Below are positions 28,177 to 36,962 of a DNA stretch of 64,000 nucleotides, piece after piece (position 1 is the first letter of the stretch; each line of letters starts with the position of its first letter). Location of the stretch: contig DHZH01000002.1 of the NCBI GenBank assembly GCA_002414385.1, forward strand, positions 582,811 to 646,810, in the 5' to 3' direction. The stretch comes from Gammaproteobacteria bacterium UBA5109. GTDB taxonomy: Bacteria > Pseudomonadota > Gammaproteobacteria > Pseudomonadales > Pseudohongiellaceae. The notes below the pieces were generated by a model. It saw only the letters and a list, made by a program, of their open reading frames with translations, was not told the origin of the DNA and did no database searches. Position numbers and translations under genes: made by a program.

Positions 28177-28632
28177 TCAGTCCTGGTTCTTGGAACTGGT
28201 GAGTTGTCTAATTGCTGCCTGTAGCGCCAGTTCATATCCCTGTACGCCCAGGCCGACGATACAACCGGCAGCAATGTCCGACAGGTAAGAATGCTTGCGA
28301 AACTCTTCGCGACTGTAGACATTGGAAATATGCACTTCAATGAAGGGAATTTTAACGCCAAGCAGGGCATCACGCAGGGCAATGCTGGTATGTGTCAGGG
28401 AGGCGGCATTAATGATAATCAATCCCACCTTCTTTTTGCCAGCCTGATGGATATGCTCAACAATTTCATGTTCAGCATTACTCTGGACAAAATCAATGTC
28501 CAGCCCGGCCTTTTCGGCCTGAGTCTGTAATCCGGCATTAATATCTTCCAGAGTCTGGGAACCATAGATGTGCGTTTCCCGTTGACCTAGCAGGTTGAGA
28601 TTGGGGCCATTAATGACGAGTATAGTGCTCAT
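28177..28632 (-). CDS. aroQ: 3-Dehydroquinate dehydratase, type II
   Basis: AroQ dehydrates 3-dehydroquinate in the shikimate pathway, which feeds chorismate to the trp genes elsewhere in this window. The 151-residue protein has the family opening INGPNLNLLGQRE, the catalytic Tyr in HIYGSQTL, and later NAASLTHTSIALRDAL and EVHISNVYSREEFRKHS carrying the catalytic His. It is the first gene of the aroQ-accB-accC run, and a promoter is expected in the AT-rich gap before it. Confidence 0.96.
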   Translation of the reverse strand: MSTILVINGPNLNLLGQRETHIYGSQTLEDINAGLQTQAEKAGLDIDFVQSNAEHEIVEHIHQAGKKKVGLIIINAASLTHTSIALRDALLGVKIPFIEVHISNVYSREEFRKHSYLSDIAAGCIVGLGVQGYELALQAAIRQLTSSKNQD

Positions 28633-28811
28633 GTGTCACTGTTTGTGTAGTTTCCCTGTGTTTTCCCCGCTAATTTAACGATTTTCGCCGCAAATTTCAG
28701 CCATTTTTACTTAAAAAATGATAAAAAAAGCAAAATTTTTCTCATCAAAAGCGTAAAGCAGGCGTAAAAGAAGCAGAAAGCAGATGTTCAGGCTTCCCTG
28801 CTAAAGGGATT
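28633..28811. other. AT-rich intergenic segment between the DsbD-alpha gene and aroQ
   Basis: This 179-base gap contains a strongly AT-rich core (about 28704-28742, long A and T runs). It probably holds the promoter of aroQ-accBC, but I could not find a hexamer pair with proper spacing. The catalytic membrane and thioredoxin parts of DsbD, which would be expected here by synteny, leave no recognisable trace. Confidence 0.4.
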
Positions 28812-29291
28812 TTAAAGAATTTCCAGCGTAATTGACCTGTTCTGCACCGGGTAGCAATAACGCTCTTCGGCACAACCCTGGTAATCCAGGTTGAGGGTGA
28901 TGCTGTCGCCGATCTGTTCCGGATCATAAGGAATACGAATCAGTAACTGTCCGTAATAGACTTCGACATCGCCGAAAAACTCATCATGAGTCTGTATTCC
29001 CTCAGGAATCAGTGGCGTACCCAGCGCTGTATTGTCCGAATCAATACCCAGGCTTTTGCGGTAGAGGTAATATCCGGGTTCGATCTGCCAGTTCAGGACG
29101 ATATTGCTGGTACTTTCGACATATACATCCAGCGCAAAAGCCGAGTCGGCTGGCATAACGGATTGCAGGGTACCGGTCCGCAATGGAGCATTGTCGAAGA
29201 TATTGCCGGACCCTGTCTGGTTACCGAGTTGGGCATAGGCCGGGTTCAGGCTTAATAAACACAGCAGAGAGATTTTCAGTAATTGATGCAT
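28812..29291 (-). CDS. Stand-alone DsbD alpha (N-terminal) domain protein
   Basis: The protein (159 aa from ATG 29291, which has GGGA ahead; an ATG at 29303 is also possible) has a signal peptide ending NPAYA and one domain matching the periplasmic N-terminal domain of DsbD. WQIEPGYYLYRKSLGI and the redox pair in YQGCAEERYCYPV (Cys 140 and 146) are diagnostic. In DsbD this domain takes electrons from the membrane beta and thioredoxin gamma domains and passes them to DsbC and related proteins. Here the gene stops right after the alpha domain; no membrane helices or CxxC thioredoxin follow. In Pseudomonas full-length dsbD/dipZ lies just before aroQ. It follows fabB by 27 bases. Confidence 0.85.
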   Translation of the reverse strand: MHQLLKISLLCLLSLNPAYAQLGNQTGSGNIFDNAPLRTGTLQSVMPADSAFALDVYVESTSNIVLNWQIEPGYYLYRKSLGIDSDNTALGTPLIPEGIQTHDEFFGDVEVYYGQLLIRIPYDPEQIGDSITLNLDYQGCAEERYCYPVQNRSITLEIL

Positions 29292-29318
29292 AAATCCCGC
29301 CATTAAATGACAGATCGA

Positions 29319-30545
29319 CTATTCCCGGTACTTTTCAAAAATCAGGGTAGCATTGGTACCACCAAATCCAAAACTGTTGGACATGGCAGCATTGATTTCG
29401 ACATCCTCAATCAGCTTGGTGGCAATCGGTACATTACCAATTTCAGCAATTTCCGGGTCGAGATTTTCAATATTGGCCGATGCGGCAATGAAATTATTTT
29501 CCATCATCAGCAGGCTGTAGATAGCTTCCTGTACTCCTGCGGCTCCCAGGGAGTGCCCGGAAAGGGATTTGGTCGAATTGATGGTCGGTATTTTATCGCC
29601 GAAGACTTCCTTAACTGCTTCTATTTCACGAAGATCACCGACCGGTGTGCTGGTCCCATGCGCATTGATGTAGTCAATGGAACTGCTACTGCTTTGCATG
29701 GCCATGCGCATGCAGCGTATTGCGCCTTCACCGGAAGGTGCAACCATATCGTAACCATCTGAAGTGGCACCATAGCCGGTTAATTCAGCATAGATATTCG
29801 CGCCACGGGCCAGCGCATGATCCAGTGCTTCAATGACCAGCGTTCCGCCACCACCGGCAATGACAAAACCGTCACGGTCTTTGTCATAGGCTCGCGATGC
29901 TTTTTCGGGTGTTGCATTGTATTGCGTCGATAAGGCGCCCATGGCATCAAACATACAGCTCAGGGACCAGTGCTCCATTTCACCACCGCCAGCAAACACC
30001 ATGTCCTGTTTGCCCAGCTGGATCAGTTCCATGGCGTTGCCGATACAGTGCGCGCTGGTGGAACAGGCTGAAGATATTGAATAATTGACGCCCTTGATTT
30101 TAAAAGGGGTGGCCAGACAGGCAGAAACGGTACTGCCCATGGTTCGCGTCACGCGGTAAGGCCCGACACGTTTCAGGCCTTTTTCTCGCATGATATCCAC
30201 AGTCTCAACCTGATCCTGGGTTGATGTACCACCGGATCCCATAATGATTCCGGTTCGTTCGTTGGATACTTCCGCTTCCGAGAGACCGGCATCCTTGATG
30301 GCATTGGCCATTGAAATATAGCCATAGCCGGCGGCTGCACCCATAAACCTTAAAGATTTCCGGTCAATATGTTCACTGAAATCGACATCGACAGCTCCGG
30401 CAACATGAGAGCGCATACCGACTTCTTCATACTCTGGACGATAAGAAATACCGCTGCGACCGTTTTTGAGAGATTCAGTAACGCTTTGTTTATCTAGCCC
30501 CAGGCAGGAAACGATGCCCATCCCGGTAACAACCACACGACGCAT
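29319..30545 (-). CDS. fabB: 3-Oxoacyl-ACP synthase I
   Basis: FabB elongates acyl chains and is essential for unsaturated fatty acids. The 408-residue thiolase-fold enzyme has the nucleophile Cys161 in SISSACSTSAHC and the two catalytic His residues in NAHGTSTP and SLSGHSLGAAGVQE, with the GFGGTNATLIF end. It lies 19 bases downstream of fabA; the fabA-fabB pair is the standard anaerobic unsaturated fatty-acid operon of gammaproteobacteria. Confidence 0.96.
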   Translation of the reverse strand: MRRVVVTGMGIVSCLGLDKQSVTESLKNGRSGISYRPEYEEVGMRSHVAGAVDVDFSEHIDRKSLRFMGAAAGYGYISMANAIKDAGLSEAEVSNERTGIIMGSGGTSTQDQVETVDIMREKGLKRVGPYRVTRTMGSTVSACLATPFKIKGVNYSISSACSTSAHCIGNAMELIQLGKQDMVFAGGGEMEHWSLSCMFDAMGALSTQYNATPEKASRAYDKDRDGFVIAGGGGTLVIEALDHALARGANIYAELTGYGATSDGYDMVAPSGEGAIRCMRMAMQSSSSSIDYINAHGTSTPVGDLREIEAVKEVFGDKIPTINSTKSLSGHSLGAAGVQEAIYSLLMMENNFIAASANIENLDPEIAEIGNVPIATKLIEDVEINAAMSNSFGFGGTNATLIFEKYRE

Positions 30546-30564
30546 ATATTAAGACTCCCTAAAC

Positions 30565-31095
30565 TCAGGATAAGCTTTCATCGGGCTTGAAAAGACCGAC
30601 TTTAAGTCCCTTGGTAGTATAGATGACCTGTCCATCCACCGAAACCGTGCCATCGGCGATACCCATTACCAGCTTGCGCTCAATCAGGCGTTTGATGTCC
30701 AGTTCGTACACCACTTTTTTATGATGTGGCAGGATTTCACCCGTGAATTTGACTTCACCACAGCCCAGGGCCCGGCCTTTGCCATTATTACCACGCCAGC
30801 CAAGGTAAAATCCAACCAGCTGCCACATGGCATCCAGTCCCAGACAGCCAGGCATGACCGGGTCTCCATGGAAGTGACAGGCAAAAAACCACAATTCCGG
30901 TTTAATGTCGAGTTCAGCGATGATATGGCCTTTGCCCTCACTGCCACCGTCGGCCGAAATTTCGACGATTCTGTCCATCATCAGCATATTATCGATGGGC
31001 AGCTTGGGATTTCCGGGGCTGAATAATTCACCATAACCGCACTGCAGAAGTTCTTCGCGGTTATAGCTGTTTTTTGGGATAAATTCTGTTGTCAT
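30565..31095 (-). CDS. fabA: 3-Hydroxydecanoyl-ACP dehydratase/isomerase
   Basis: FabA dehydrates 3-hydroxydecanoyl-ACP and isomerises the double bond, the branch point to unsaturated fatty acids. The 176-residue hot-dog protein has the catalytic His74 in CHFHGDPVMPGCLGLDAMWQL and Asp88 in the same motif. Position four of the motif is His where E. coli has Ile, a minor variant. It is first of the fabA-fabB operon and divergent from manC. Confidence 0.95.
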   Translation of the reverse strand: MTTEFIPKNSYNREELLQCGYGELFSPGNPKLPIDNMLMMDRIVEISADGGSEGKGHIIAELDIKPELWFFACHFHGDPVMPGCLGLDAMWQLVGFYLGWRGNNGKGRALGCGEVKFTGEILPHHKKVVYELDIKRLIERKLVMGIADGTVSVDGQVIYTTKGLKVGLFKPDESLS

Positions 31096-31153
31096 AGTCT
31101 GGAAGCGATTATTCCTGCACTGGGTATTGGCCAGGGTATGGCAAAAAGCCGCT

Positions 31154-31210
31154 ATTATAGAGATAAGTGAGTGGAAACGATAATAAATTCCCGGTTTAAG
31201 CGGGTATAAT
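31154..31210. promoter_or_regulatory. Divergent -10 elements for fabA (minus) and manC (plus)
   Basis: The 162-base gap between fabA and manC holds two perfect TATAAT hexamers facing apart: on the minus strand at 31159-31154 and on the plus strand at 31205-31210. Neither has a good -35 at 16-18 bases, which would fit activator-dependent or weak promoters. I saw no clear FabR or FadR operator. Confidence 0.38.
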
Positions 31211-31257
31211 GCGCCACTTTAATTTTTATCCAAACAGTCCATGAGAGAAATACAAGC

Positions 31258-32670
31258 ATGATATACCCCGTAGTTATGGCAGGCGGAACCGGTTCCCGAT
31301 TGTGGCCTGTCTCGAGGGATTCACTGCCCAAACAGTTTGTCGAATTGCTGCCCGGCAAGCCGACCCTGTTCCAACAAACGCTGCTGCGCCTGCAAGGTCT
31401 GGAAAAACTTGCTGAACCGATTGTGCTGTGCAATGAAGCCCACCGGTTCCTGGCTGCCGAACAGTTAAATGATATCGCTATTGAACAGGCCGCTATCATT
31501 CTGGAGCCTGTGGTCAGGAATACCGCACCGGCAGTTGCGCTTGCGGCAATGTCAGCTCTGGAAAAACAGAAAGATGCTGTCCTGCTGATTCTGGCCGCAG
31601 ACCACCTGATTGAAAAAGTCGATGTTTTCCATCAGGCAATTTCCAGGGCTGTCGATGCTGCAGAACAGGGGCAGCTGGTGACCTTTGGTATCGTGCCTGA
31701 GCGCCCGGAAACCGGTTATGGTTATATCCGAAGGGCAGCGCCGGCAGGTGAACTGTTTCAGGTCGCAGAGTTTGTGGAAAAACCGGACGCAGCCAGGGCA
31801 CAGGCATACCTGGACAGTGGCGACTATTACTGGAATAGCGGCATGTTTGTATTCCGTGCCGACAGTTATTTACGGGAACTGGAAGCTCATGCTGTGGAGA
31901 TATTCAATTGCTGCACCAAGGCGTTTCAGGACAGTCAGGCTGAGCAGTTATTCAGGGAAATCCCTGAAAGCAGGTTTGCCGAAAGTCCATCTGACTCAAT
32001 TGATTATGCAGTCATGGAAAAAACGGCCAATGCGCTGGTAGTCCCGCTTGCAGCTGACTGGAGTGATCTGGGCGCCTGGGATGCCATCTGGGACAAGGCC
32101 GAAAAAAATGCAGACGGTAATGTACTTGCCGGAGACAACCTGGTACATCAGGTGAAAAATTCCTATATCCATGCTTCTTCCCGGCTGGTCACAGTGGCTG
32201 GCATGGAAGATGCAGTAGTAGTCGAGACTGCCGATTCTGTCCTGGTGACAAACAAGGCCTCTGCCCAGGATGTAAAAACCCTGGTTGAGCTACTCAAGGG
32301 TAACAATCGCAGTGAAGTCAGCCTGCCACATGTAGTACGCAGGCCATGGGGCAGCTATGAAAGCCTGGCTGAAGGGCCGGGGTTTCAGGTCAAACGAATT
32401 ATCGTTAAGCCTGGAGCTTCACTTTCCTTGCAGCTGCACCATCATAGGGCAGAGCACTGGACTGTGGTCAGCGGTAAAGCAAAAGTAACAAATGGAGATG
32501 AAGTATTAAGCCTGCAAGCAGATCAATCGACCTATATCCCCGTCAAAGTTAAGCATCGTCTTGAAAATACCGGCAATGAAGATGTCATTGTCATAGAGGT
32601 CCAGTGCGGATCTTACCTGGGGGAAGATGATATTGAGCGCTTTGAAGACAAATACGGCAGAATCAAATAA
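31258..32670 (+). CDS. manC: Mannose-1-phosphate guanylyltransferase/mannose-6-phosphate isomerase
   Basis: This bifunctional type II enzyme makes GDP-mannose and can also supply mannose-6-phosphate. The 470-residue protein has the nucleotidyltransferase signature AGGTGSRLWP (8-17) followed by DSLPKQF, then ILAADHLI, EKP and YYWNSGMFVF. The C-terminal cupin (about 355-465) shows RPWGSYESL, the metal-binding HHHRAEHWTVVSGKA, and ends in a predicted isomerase strand set. With galU and the phosphomannomutase downstream it forms a sugar-nucleotide operon for capsule, LPS or exopolysaccharide. Confidence 0.93.
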   Translation: MIYPVVMAGGTGSRLWPVSRDSLPKQFVELLPGKPTLFQQTLLRLQGLEKLAEPIVLCNEAHRFLAAEQLNDIAIEQAAIILEPVVRNTAPAVALAAMSALEKQKDAVLLILAADHLIEKVDVFHQAISRAVDAAEQGQLVTFGIVPERPETGYGYIRRAAPAGELFQVAEFVEKPDAARAQAYLDSGDYYWNSGMFVFRADSYLRELEAHAVEIFNCCTKAFQDSQAEQLFREIPESRFAESPSDSIDYAVMEKTANALVVPLAADWSDLGAWDAIWDKAEKNADGNVLAGDNLVHQVKNSYIHASSRLVTVAGMEDAVVVETADSVLVTNKASAQDVKTLVELLKGNNRSEVSLPHVVRRPWGSYESLAEGPGFQVKRIIVKPGASLSLQLHHHRAEHWTVVSGKAKVTNGDEVLSLQADQSTYIPVKVKHRLENTGNEDVIVIEVQCGSYLGEDDIERFEDKYGRIK

Positions 32671-32690
32671 AACAAGGTCTGATTAACACC

Positions 32691-33539
32691 ATGAGCAAAC
32701 CAGCAGCAATCAAGAAATGTCTATTCCCGGCAGCCGGTTACGGCACCCGTTTTTTGCCAACCACGAAATCCATGCCTAAGGAGATGTTGCCGGTAGTCAA
32801 CAAGCCCCTGATTCAATACGGTGTTGAAGAAGCCATGGAAGCCGGTATGGACAAGATGGCGATAATTACCGGTCGGGGCAAGCGGGCAATTGCTGATCAT
32901 TTCGATACCAATTATGAACTGGAGCACCAGATTTCAGGTTCCGGCAAGGAAAAGTATCTCACCGATATTCGCCGCATCATCGATGAGGCCGTGTTTTCCT
33001 ATACCCGGCAGATTGAAATGAAAGGGCTTGGGCATGCCATTCTCACCGGCGAGACCCTGATAGGTGATCAGCCATTCGCTGTAGTGCTGGCAGATGATCT
33101 TTGTTATTCACCAGCGCAGGGCGTGCTTTCGCAAATGGTTGAGCTGTACAATAAATATCAGTGCAGCATCGTTGCTATTGAAGAAGTACCTGCTGATGAG
33201 ACGCATAAATACGGCGTTATTGTCGGCGAAGAAGTTGAGCCCGGACTGATCAAAATCACTGACATGGTGGAAAAGCCCGCGCCGGAAGACGCACCAAGCA
33301 ACCTGGCAATTATTGGCCGATATATCCTGACACCCGACATATTCGACATTATTCGTAAAACACCTCCGGGTCGTAATAATGAAGTACAGATTACCGATGC
33401 CTTGCTGACCCAGGCAAAGGAAGGGGGCGGAGTACTGGGTTATAAATTCAAGGGGCAGCGTTTTGACTGTGGCAGTGTGGAAGGCTTCATGGAAGCCAAC
33501 AGTTATTATTATAAAAATGTCTATGAAGCGGTCGAGTAA
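32691..33539 (+). CDS. galU: UTP-glucose-1-phosphate uridylyltransferase
   Basis: GalU makes UDP-glucose, precursor for LPS core and other polysaccharides. The 282-residue enzyme has FPAAGYGTRFLPTTKSMPKEMLPVVNKPLIQY near the start (shown here as adjoining family motifs), the nucleotide site VVLADDL, VEKP, and the C-terminal KGQRFDCGSVEGFMEAN. It begins 20 bases after manC, so the two are co-transcribed. Confidence 0.95.
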   Translation: MSKPAAIKKCLFPAAGYGTRFLPTTKSMPKEMLPVVNKPLIQYGVEEAMEAGMDKMAIITGRGKRAIADHFDTNYELEHQISGSGKEKYLTDIRRIIDEAVFSYTRQIEMKGLGHAILTGETLIGDQPFAVVLADDLCYSPAQGVLSQMVELYNKYQCSIVAIEEVPADETHKYGVIVGEEVEPGLIKITDMVEKPAPEDAPSNLAIIGRYILTPDIFDIIRKTPPGRNNEVQITDALLTQAKEGGGVLGYKFKGQRFDCGSVEGFMEANSYYYKNVYEAVE

Positions 33540-33567
33540 TACCATCAAGCTGTAACAAGGATTTATC

Positions 33568-34920
33568 GTGACACAAACCATCACCTGTTTTAAAGCCTAT
33601 GATGTCCGTGGGCGCATTCCTGATCAACTCAATGAAGATATTGCCTATCGCATTGGCCGGGCTTATGCCGAGTTTTTACAGCCGAAAAAAGTTGTTGTCG
33701 GTCATGATATTCGTCTGAGTAGTCCGCAAATCTGCGAGGCGCTGAGTAAAGGACTGCTGGATGCTGGCGTTAATGTCAGCCATATCGGTCAGTGCGGCAC
33801 GGAAGAAATATATTTTGCCACCAGTCATCTAAAGATGGACGGCGGCATTGTGGTAACGGCCAGCCACAATCCAAAAGATTACAACGGCATGAAATTCGTG
33901 CGGGAAAACTCCAAACCAATCAGCAGTGATACCGGACTTGAAGATATTCGTGCTCTCGCGGAAGAAGGCGTTTTTTCCGAGCCTGATAACTCCGGAGAGT
34001 TGCAAGAAGTCGATGTGAAAGACGCTTACATCGAACATCTTCTGTCCTATATTGATCCGGCTGTTATCAAGCCGCTGAAAATTGTCTGTAATGCCGGCAA
34101 TGGTGGCGCAGGCCAGATTATCGATTTACTGGAAACACATTTGCCGGTGGAATTTATAAAAGTTCAGCATGAAGCTGACGGTCATTTTCCCAAAGGCGTA
34201 CCCAACCCACTGTTGCAGGAAAATCGCCAGCCGACAATTGATGCGATTCTGGAACATGATGCAGACCTGGGTATTGCCTGGGATGGTGATTTTGACCGTT
34301 GCTTCTTTTTTGATGAGAAAGGAACCTTCATCGAGGGCTATTACATTGTCGGCCTTCTGGCTGAAGCATTTCTGAAAAAGCAGCCTGGCGGACTTATTAT
34401 TCATGACCCCAGGCTGTGCTGGAATACCGAAGCAGTAGTGCAGGAGTTCGGTGGCAAGACTGTACTGTGTAAAAGCGGGCATGCTTTTATCAAGGAAAAG
34501 ATGCGCCAGGTCGATGCCGTTTATGGTGGTGAGATGAGTGCCCATCATTATTTTCGGGATTTTTATTATTGTGACAGTGGCATGGTGCCCTGGTTGCTTG
34601 TGCTGGAAATCCTGTCCCGCAGTAATCAGCCTTTTTCGTCTCTGGTGCAAGAACGCATGGCTGCTTTCCCGGCCAGTGGTGAAATCAATCGTGAAGTCGC
34701 TGACGCCCAGGCGGCGATCGATAAAGTTCAGGAGCATTACACCAGTCAGGCACAGGAAACTGATTTCACCGATGGTCTGAGCATGGACATGGGTGAATGG
34801 CGTTTCAATCTGCGCAAGTCCAATACCGAACCGGTAATCCGGCTGAATGTGGAATCAAGAGCTGATCCTGCCTTGATGCAATGCAAGACGGATGAAATTC
34901 TTAATTTACTGGCAGACTGA
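33568..34920 (+). CDS. manB: Phosphomannomutase (CpsG/ManB type)
   Basis: The enzyme converts mannose-6-phosphate to mannose-1-phosphate for ManC. The 450-residue alpha-D-phosphohexomutase has CFKAYDVRGRIP at the N-terminus, the phosphoserine Ser99 in TASHNPKDYNG, the metal loop DGDFDRC, the sugar-binding GGEMSAHHYF and the phosphate-binding RKSNTEPVIRLN at the end. It aligns closely with E. coli CpsG. The start is GTG with AAGGA about eight bases ahead. A strong terminator follows, ending the manC-galU-manB unit. Confidence 0.93.
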   Translation: MTQTITCFKAYDVRGRIPDQLNEDIAYRIGRAYAEFLQPKKVVVGHDIRLSSPQICEALSKGLLDAGVNVSHIGQCGTEEIYFATSHLKMDGGIVVTASHNPKDYNGMKFVRENSKPISSDTGLEDIRALAEEGVFSEPDNSGELQEVDVKDAYIEHLLSYIDPAVIKPLKIVCNAGNGGAGQIIDLLETHLPVEFIKVQHEADGHFPKGVPNPLLQENRQPTIDAILEHDADLGIAWDGDFDRCFFFDEKGTFIEGYYIVGLLAEAFLKKQPGGLIIHDPRLCWNTEAVVQEFGGKTVLCKSGHAFIKEKMRQVDAVYGGEMSAHHYFRDFYYCDSGMVPWLLVLEILSRSNQPFSSLVQERMAAFPASGEINREVADAQAAIDKVQEHYTSQAQETDFTDGLSMDMGEWRFNLRKSNTEPVIRLNVESRADPALMQCKTDEILNLLAD

Positions 34921-34943
34921 CTTGCTGATGCTCAGCGAGAAAT

Positions 34944-34970
34944 AAAAAGGCCGCATCAAGCGGCCTTTTT
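34944..34970. terminator. Bidirectional intrinsic terminator (manB and PQQ dehydrogenase 1)
   Basis: AAAAAGGCCGC (34944-34954), loop ATCAA, GCGGCCTTTTT (34960-34970): a perfect stem with a T-run in both directions. It lies between convergent manB and the first quinoprotein gene and can serve both. It is a sequence relative of the terminator at 36917-36944. Confidence 0.92.
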
Positions 34971-34998
34971 ATTATCAGCTATTTTTGTCAGGCAGGAC

Positions 34999-36777
34999 TT
35001 AATCCGGCAAAGCAAAAACAAAGAGCAGGTTGGCATCTGTCTGACCGGCATACAGGGACAGACCGGTACTGATGGCCAGATACTGCTTGCCATTATGCAT
35101 GAAGGTGGTCGGGTAACCGCTGACGGTGGAACCGACATTGATTTCCCAGAGTACTTCGCCAGTGCGCTGGTCCAGCGCTTTCATGCGGCCATTGTTATCA
35201 CCGCCAAAAATCAGCCCGCCGTCGGTGGACATCAGTGACAGCATGATGGCGTCCTGTTCGTATCTCCAGAGCACTTCGCCGGTTTCGGCTGAAATGGCGG
35301 AAACATTACTTGGGGGCAGCGTACCGTCAGGCAGGGGCACGATGCTGCCGTAACCGGCAATACCGTAGAGATTATCCAGGCTCTGCTCAGTCATGATGGA
35401 GGTAGTTTCGCTACAGGTATTTTGCAGTCCGTAATACATCACATTGGTGGTCGGGCTGTAAGTGCCGGAAGGCCAGTTACGACTGACGCCACCACAGGTA
35501 TACACTTCCTGACCGACTTCAGTAAACATCACTTCAGGGTTCAGGGTCACTTCACCGGTACGGCCGTCGATATTTTCAATCAGGTTCTGGTAAACCACTG
35601 GAGTTGACCAGAGGAACTCACCGGTTTCACGGTCCAGGGTATAGACCAGTCCGGGCTTGCCCGGAATGCCGGTCAGGACTTTTCTTTCCTCGCCGGGTTC
35701 AATGTCCGGATTGATCCATTCAACTGCATCGGGGTCAGGAGCGACAACGGTATCGACCAGTAGTCGCTCAAAGGGAAAATCATAGTCCCAGTGATCGACC
35801 ATGTGCTGGTAGTACCAGACGATCTCGCCGGTGGAAGCATCCAGTGCCAGCGTGGAATTGTGATACAGATATTGCTTGTCATTTCCTTCCATGATGAATT
35901 TCGGCGCCGGCGAAGTGACGGAAGTGCCGAAATATACCAGGTTCAGTTCCGGGTCAAATGAGGGCACCAGCCAGGTGCCGACATGCCAGCGATCTTCATC
36001 TGCCATATCACCCCAGGAATCACCATTGGGTTCACCGGGCCGGGCGATGGTACGCGTGCGCCAGACTTCTTCGCCGGTACGTGCATCATGTGCCGTCATG
36101 ACACAGGCATCCGGGCCGCCTTCAGGTTCGCAACCACGACCGGAAATTGCCAGGCCATTGGCAATGATGGGGCCGGAGGTCTGCTGGGCACCTCGGGTGT
36201 AATCCAGAATCTGGGTTTCCCAGACCAGTTCGCCGGTACGGGCATTGAGGGCATAAATATAATCGTCGGCACTGGTGTCAATAATCAGGTCCTGATAGAT
36301 GGCCAGGTTGCGGTTGATATCAGGTACCGGAAAATAATCGCGCAGGTCACGCGGCAAGCGGCGGCGATATTCCCAGATCAGGTCGCCGGATTCAATATCA
36401 ATGGCCTGTACCACGTCCATGGGGTTGGGGAAAAACATGATGCCATCATGGACCAGGGCGGTGCCTTCCTGAATGCCGGCATCCAGTCCCCGGGTCCAGA
36501 CCATGCGCAACTGGTCAACATTATCCCGGTTGATCTGGTCCAGCGGGCTGTGCCCCCATGAATTTAGTGTTCGACGCCAGCTTAACCAGTCAGCCGGATC
36601 GGGATTCTGAATCATCTCATCGGTAACCGGCGTAAAGTCCTGCAGAACCTGGTTGATGCGTTCCTGCTGCTCGGCCATGGCTTCAGCAGCGAGGCTGTTT
36701 AAAGGCAGCAAAGAAGCGGATATCAGGCCAAGAGCCAGTACTGATTTCTGGAAGTGGGAACTAAGGTGATTGCGCAT
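34999..36777 (-). CDS. PQQ-dependent alcohol dehydrogenase-like quinoprotein (copy 1)
   Basis: The 592-residue protein (from ATG 36777 with an AGAGGA ribosome site; a longer frame reaches 36822) has a signal peptide ending NSLAAEA and an eight-bladed propeller with repeated motifs such as ALNARTGELVWE and AISAETGEVLWR. It belongs to the methanol/ethanol dehydrogenase group of periplasmic enzymes that oxidise alcohols with PQQ. The catalytic region reads DHWDYDFP: Asp331 is the catalytic base and Asp333 is the extra aspartate that marks lanthanide-dependent (XoxF, ExaF, PedH) enzymes. The adjacent Cys-Cys pair of classical enzymes is not found. No CxxCH haem site, so the electron acceptor must be a separate protein. 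The substrate is unknown. It is paired with a close paralogue upstream. Confidence 0.86.
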   Translation of the reverse strand: MRNHLSSHFQKSVLALGLISASLLPLNSLAAEAMAEQQERINQVLQDFTPVTDEMIQNPDPADWLSWRRTLNSWGHSPLDQINRDNVDQLRMVWTRGLDAGIQEGTALVHDGIMFFPNPMDVVQAIDIESGDLIWEYRRRLPRDLRDYFPVPDINRNLAIYQDLIIDTSADDYIYALNARTGELVWETQILDYTRGAQQTSGPIIANGLAISGRGCEPEGGPDACVMTAHDARTGEEVWRTRTIARPGEPNGDSWGDMADEDRWHVGTWLVPSFDPELNLVYFGTSVTSPAPKFIMEGNDKQYLYHNSTLALDASTGEIVWYYQHMVDHWDYDFPFERLLVDTVVAPDPDAVEWINPDIEPGEERKVLTGIPGKPGLVYTLDRETGEFLWSTPVVYQNLIENIDGRTGEVTLNPEVMFTEVGQEVYTCGGVSRNWPSGTYSPTTNVMYYGLQNTCSETTSIMTEQSLDNLYGIAGYGSIVPLPDGTLPPSNVSAISAETGEVLWRYEQDAIMLSLMSTDGGLIFGGDNNGRMKALDQRTGEVLWEINVGSTVSGYPTTFMHNGKQYLAISTGLSLYAGQTDANLLFVFALPD

Positions 36778-36916
36778 GGTAATTCCTCTTGCTAATTCTT
36801 TCTTATATTCAGCAGCCTTCAACTGCAGGCATTCTAGTTTAGCCGGTCGATAATAGCTAAGGCCTGTGGGCTTGGCAAAGCAGGGGCATTAAACGCACTG
36901 TTTTTTAAAGCGCAAT

Positions 36917-36944
36917 AAAAAAGGCCACACAAGGTGGCCTTTTT
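36917..36944. terminator. Intrinsic terminator after PQQ dehydrogenase 2
   Basis: AAAAAAGGCCAC, loop ACAAG, GTGGCCTTTTT. On the minus strand it gives a hairpin followed by six T bases, 19 bases after the stop of the 36963-38741 gene. It matches the terminator at 34944-34970 apart from a paired change in the stem. Confidence 0.9.
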
Positions 36945-36962
36945 GTTGCCGCCAGGTCCGGG

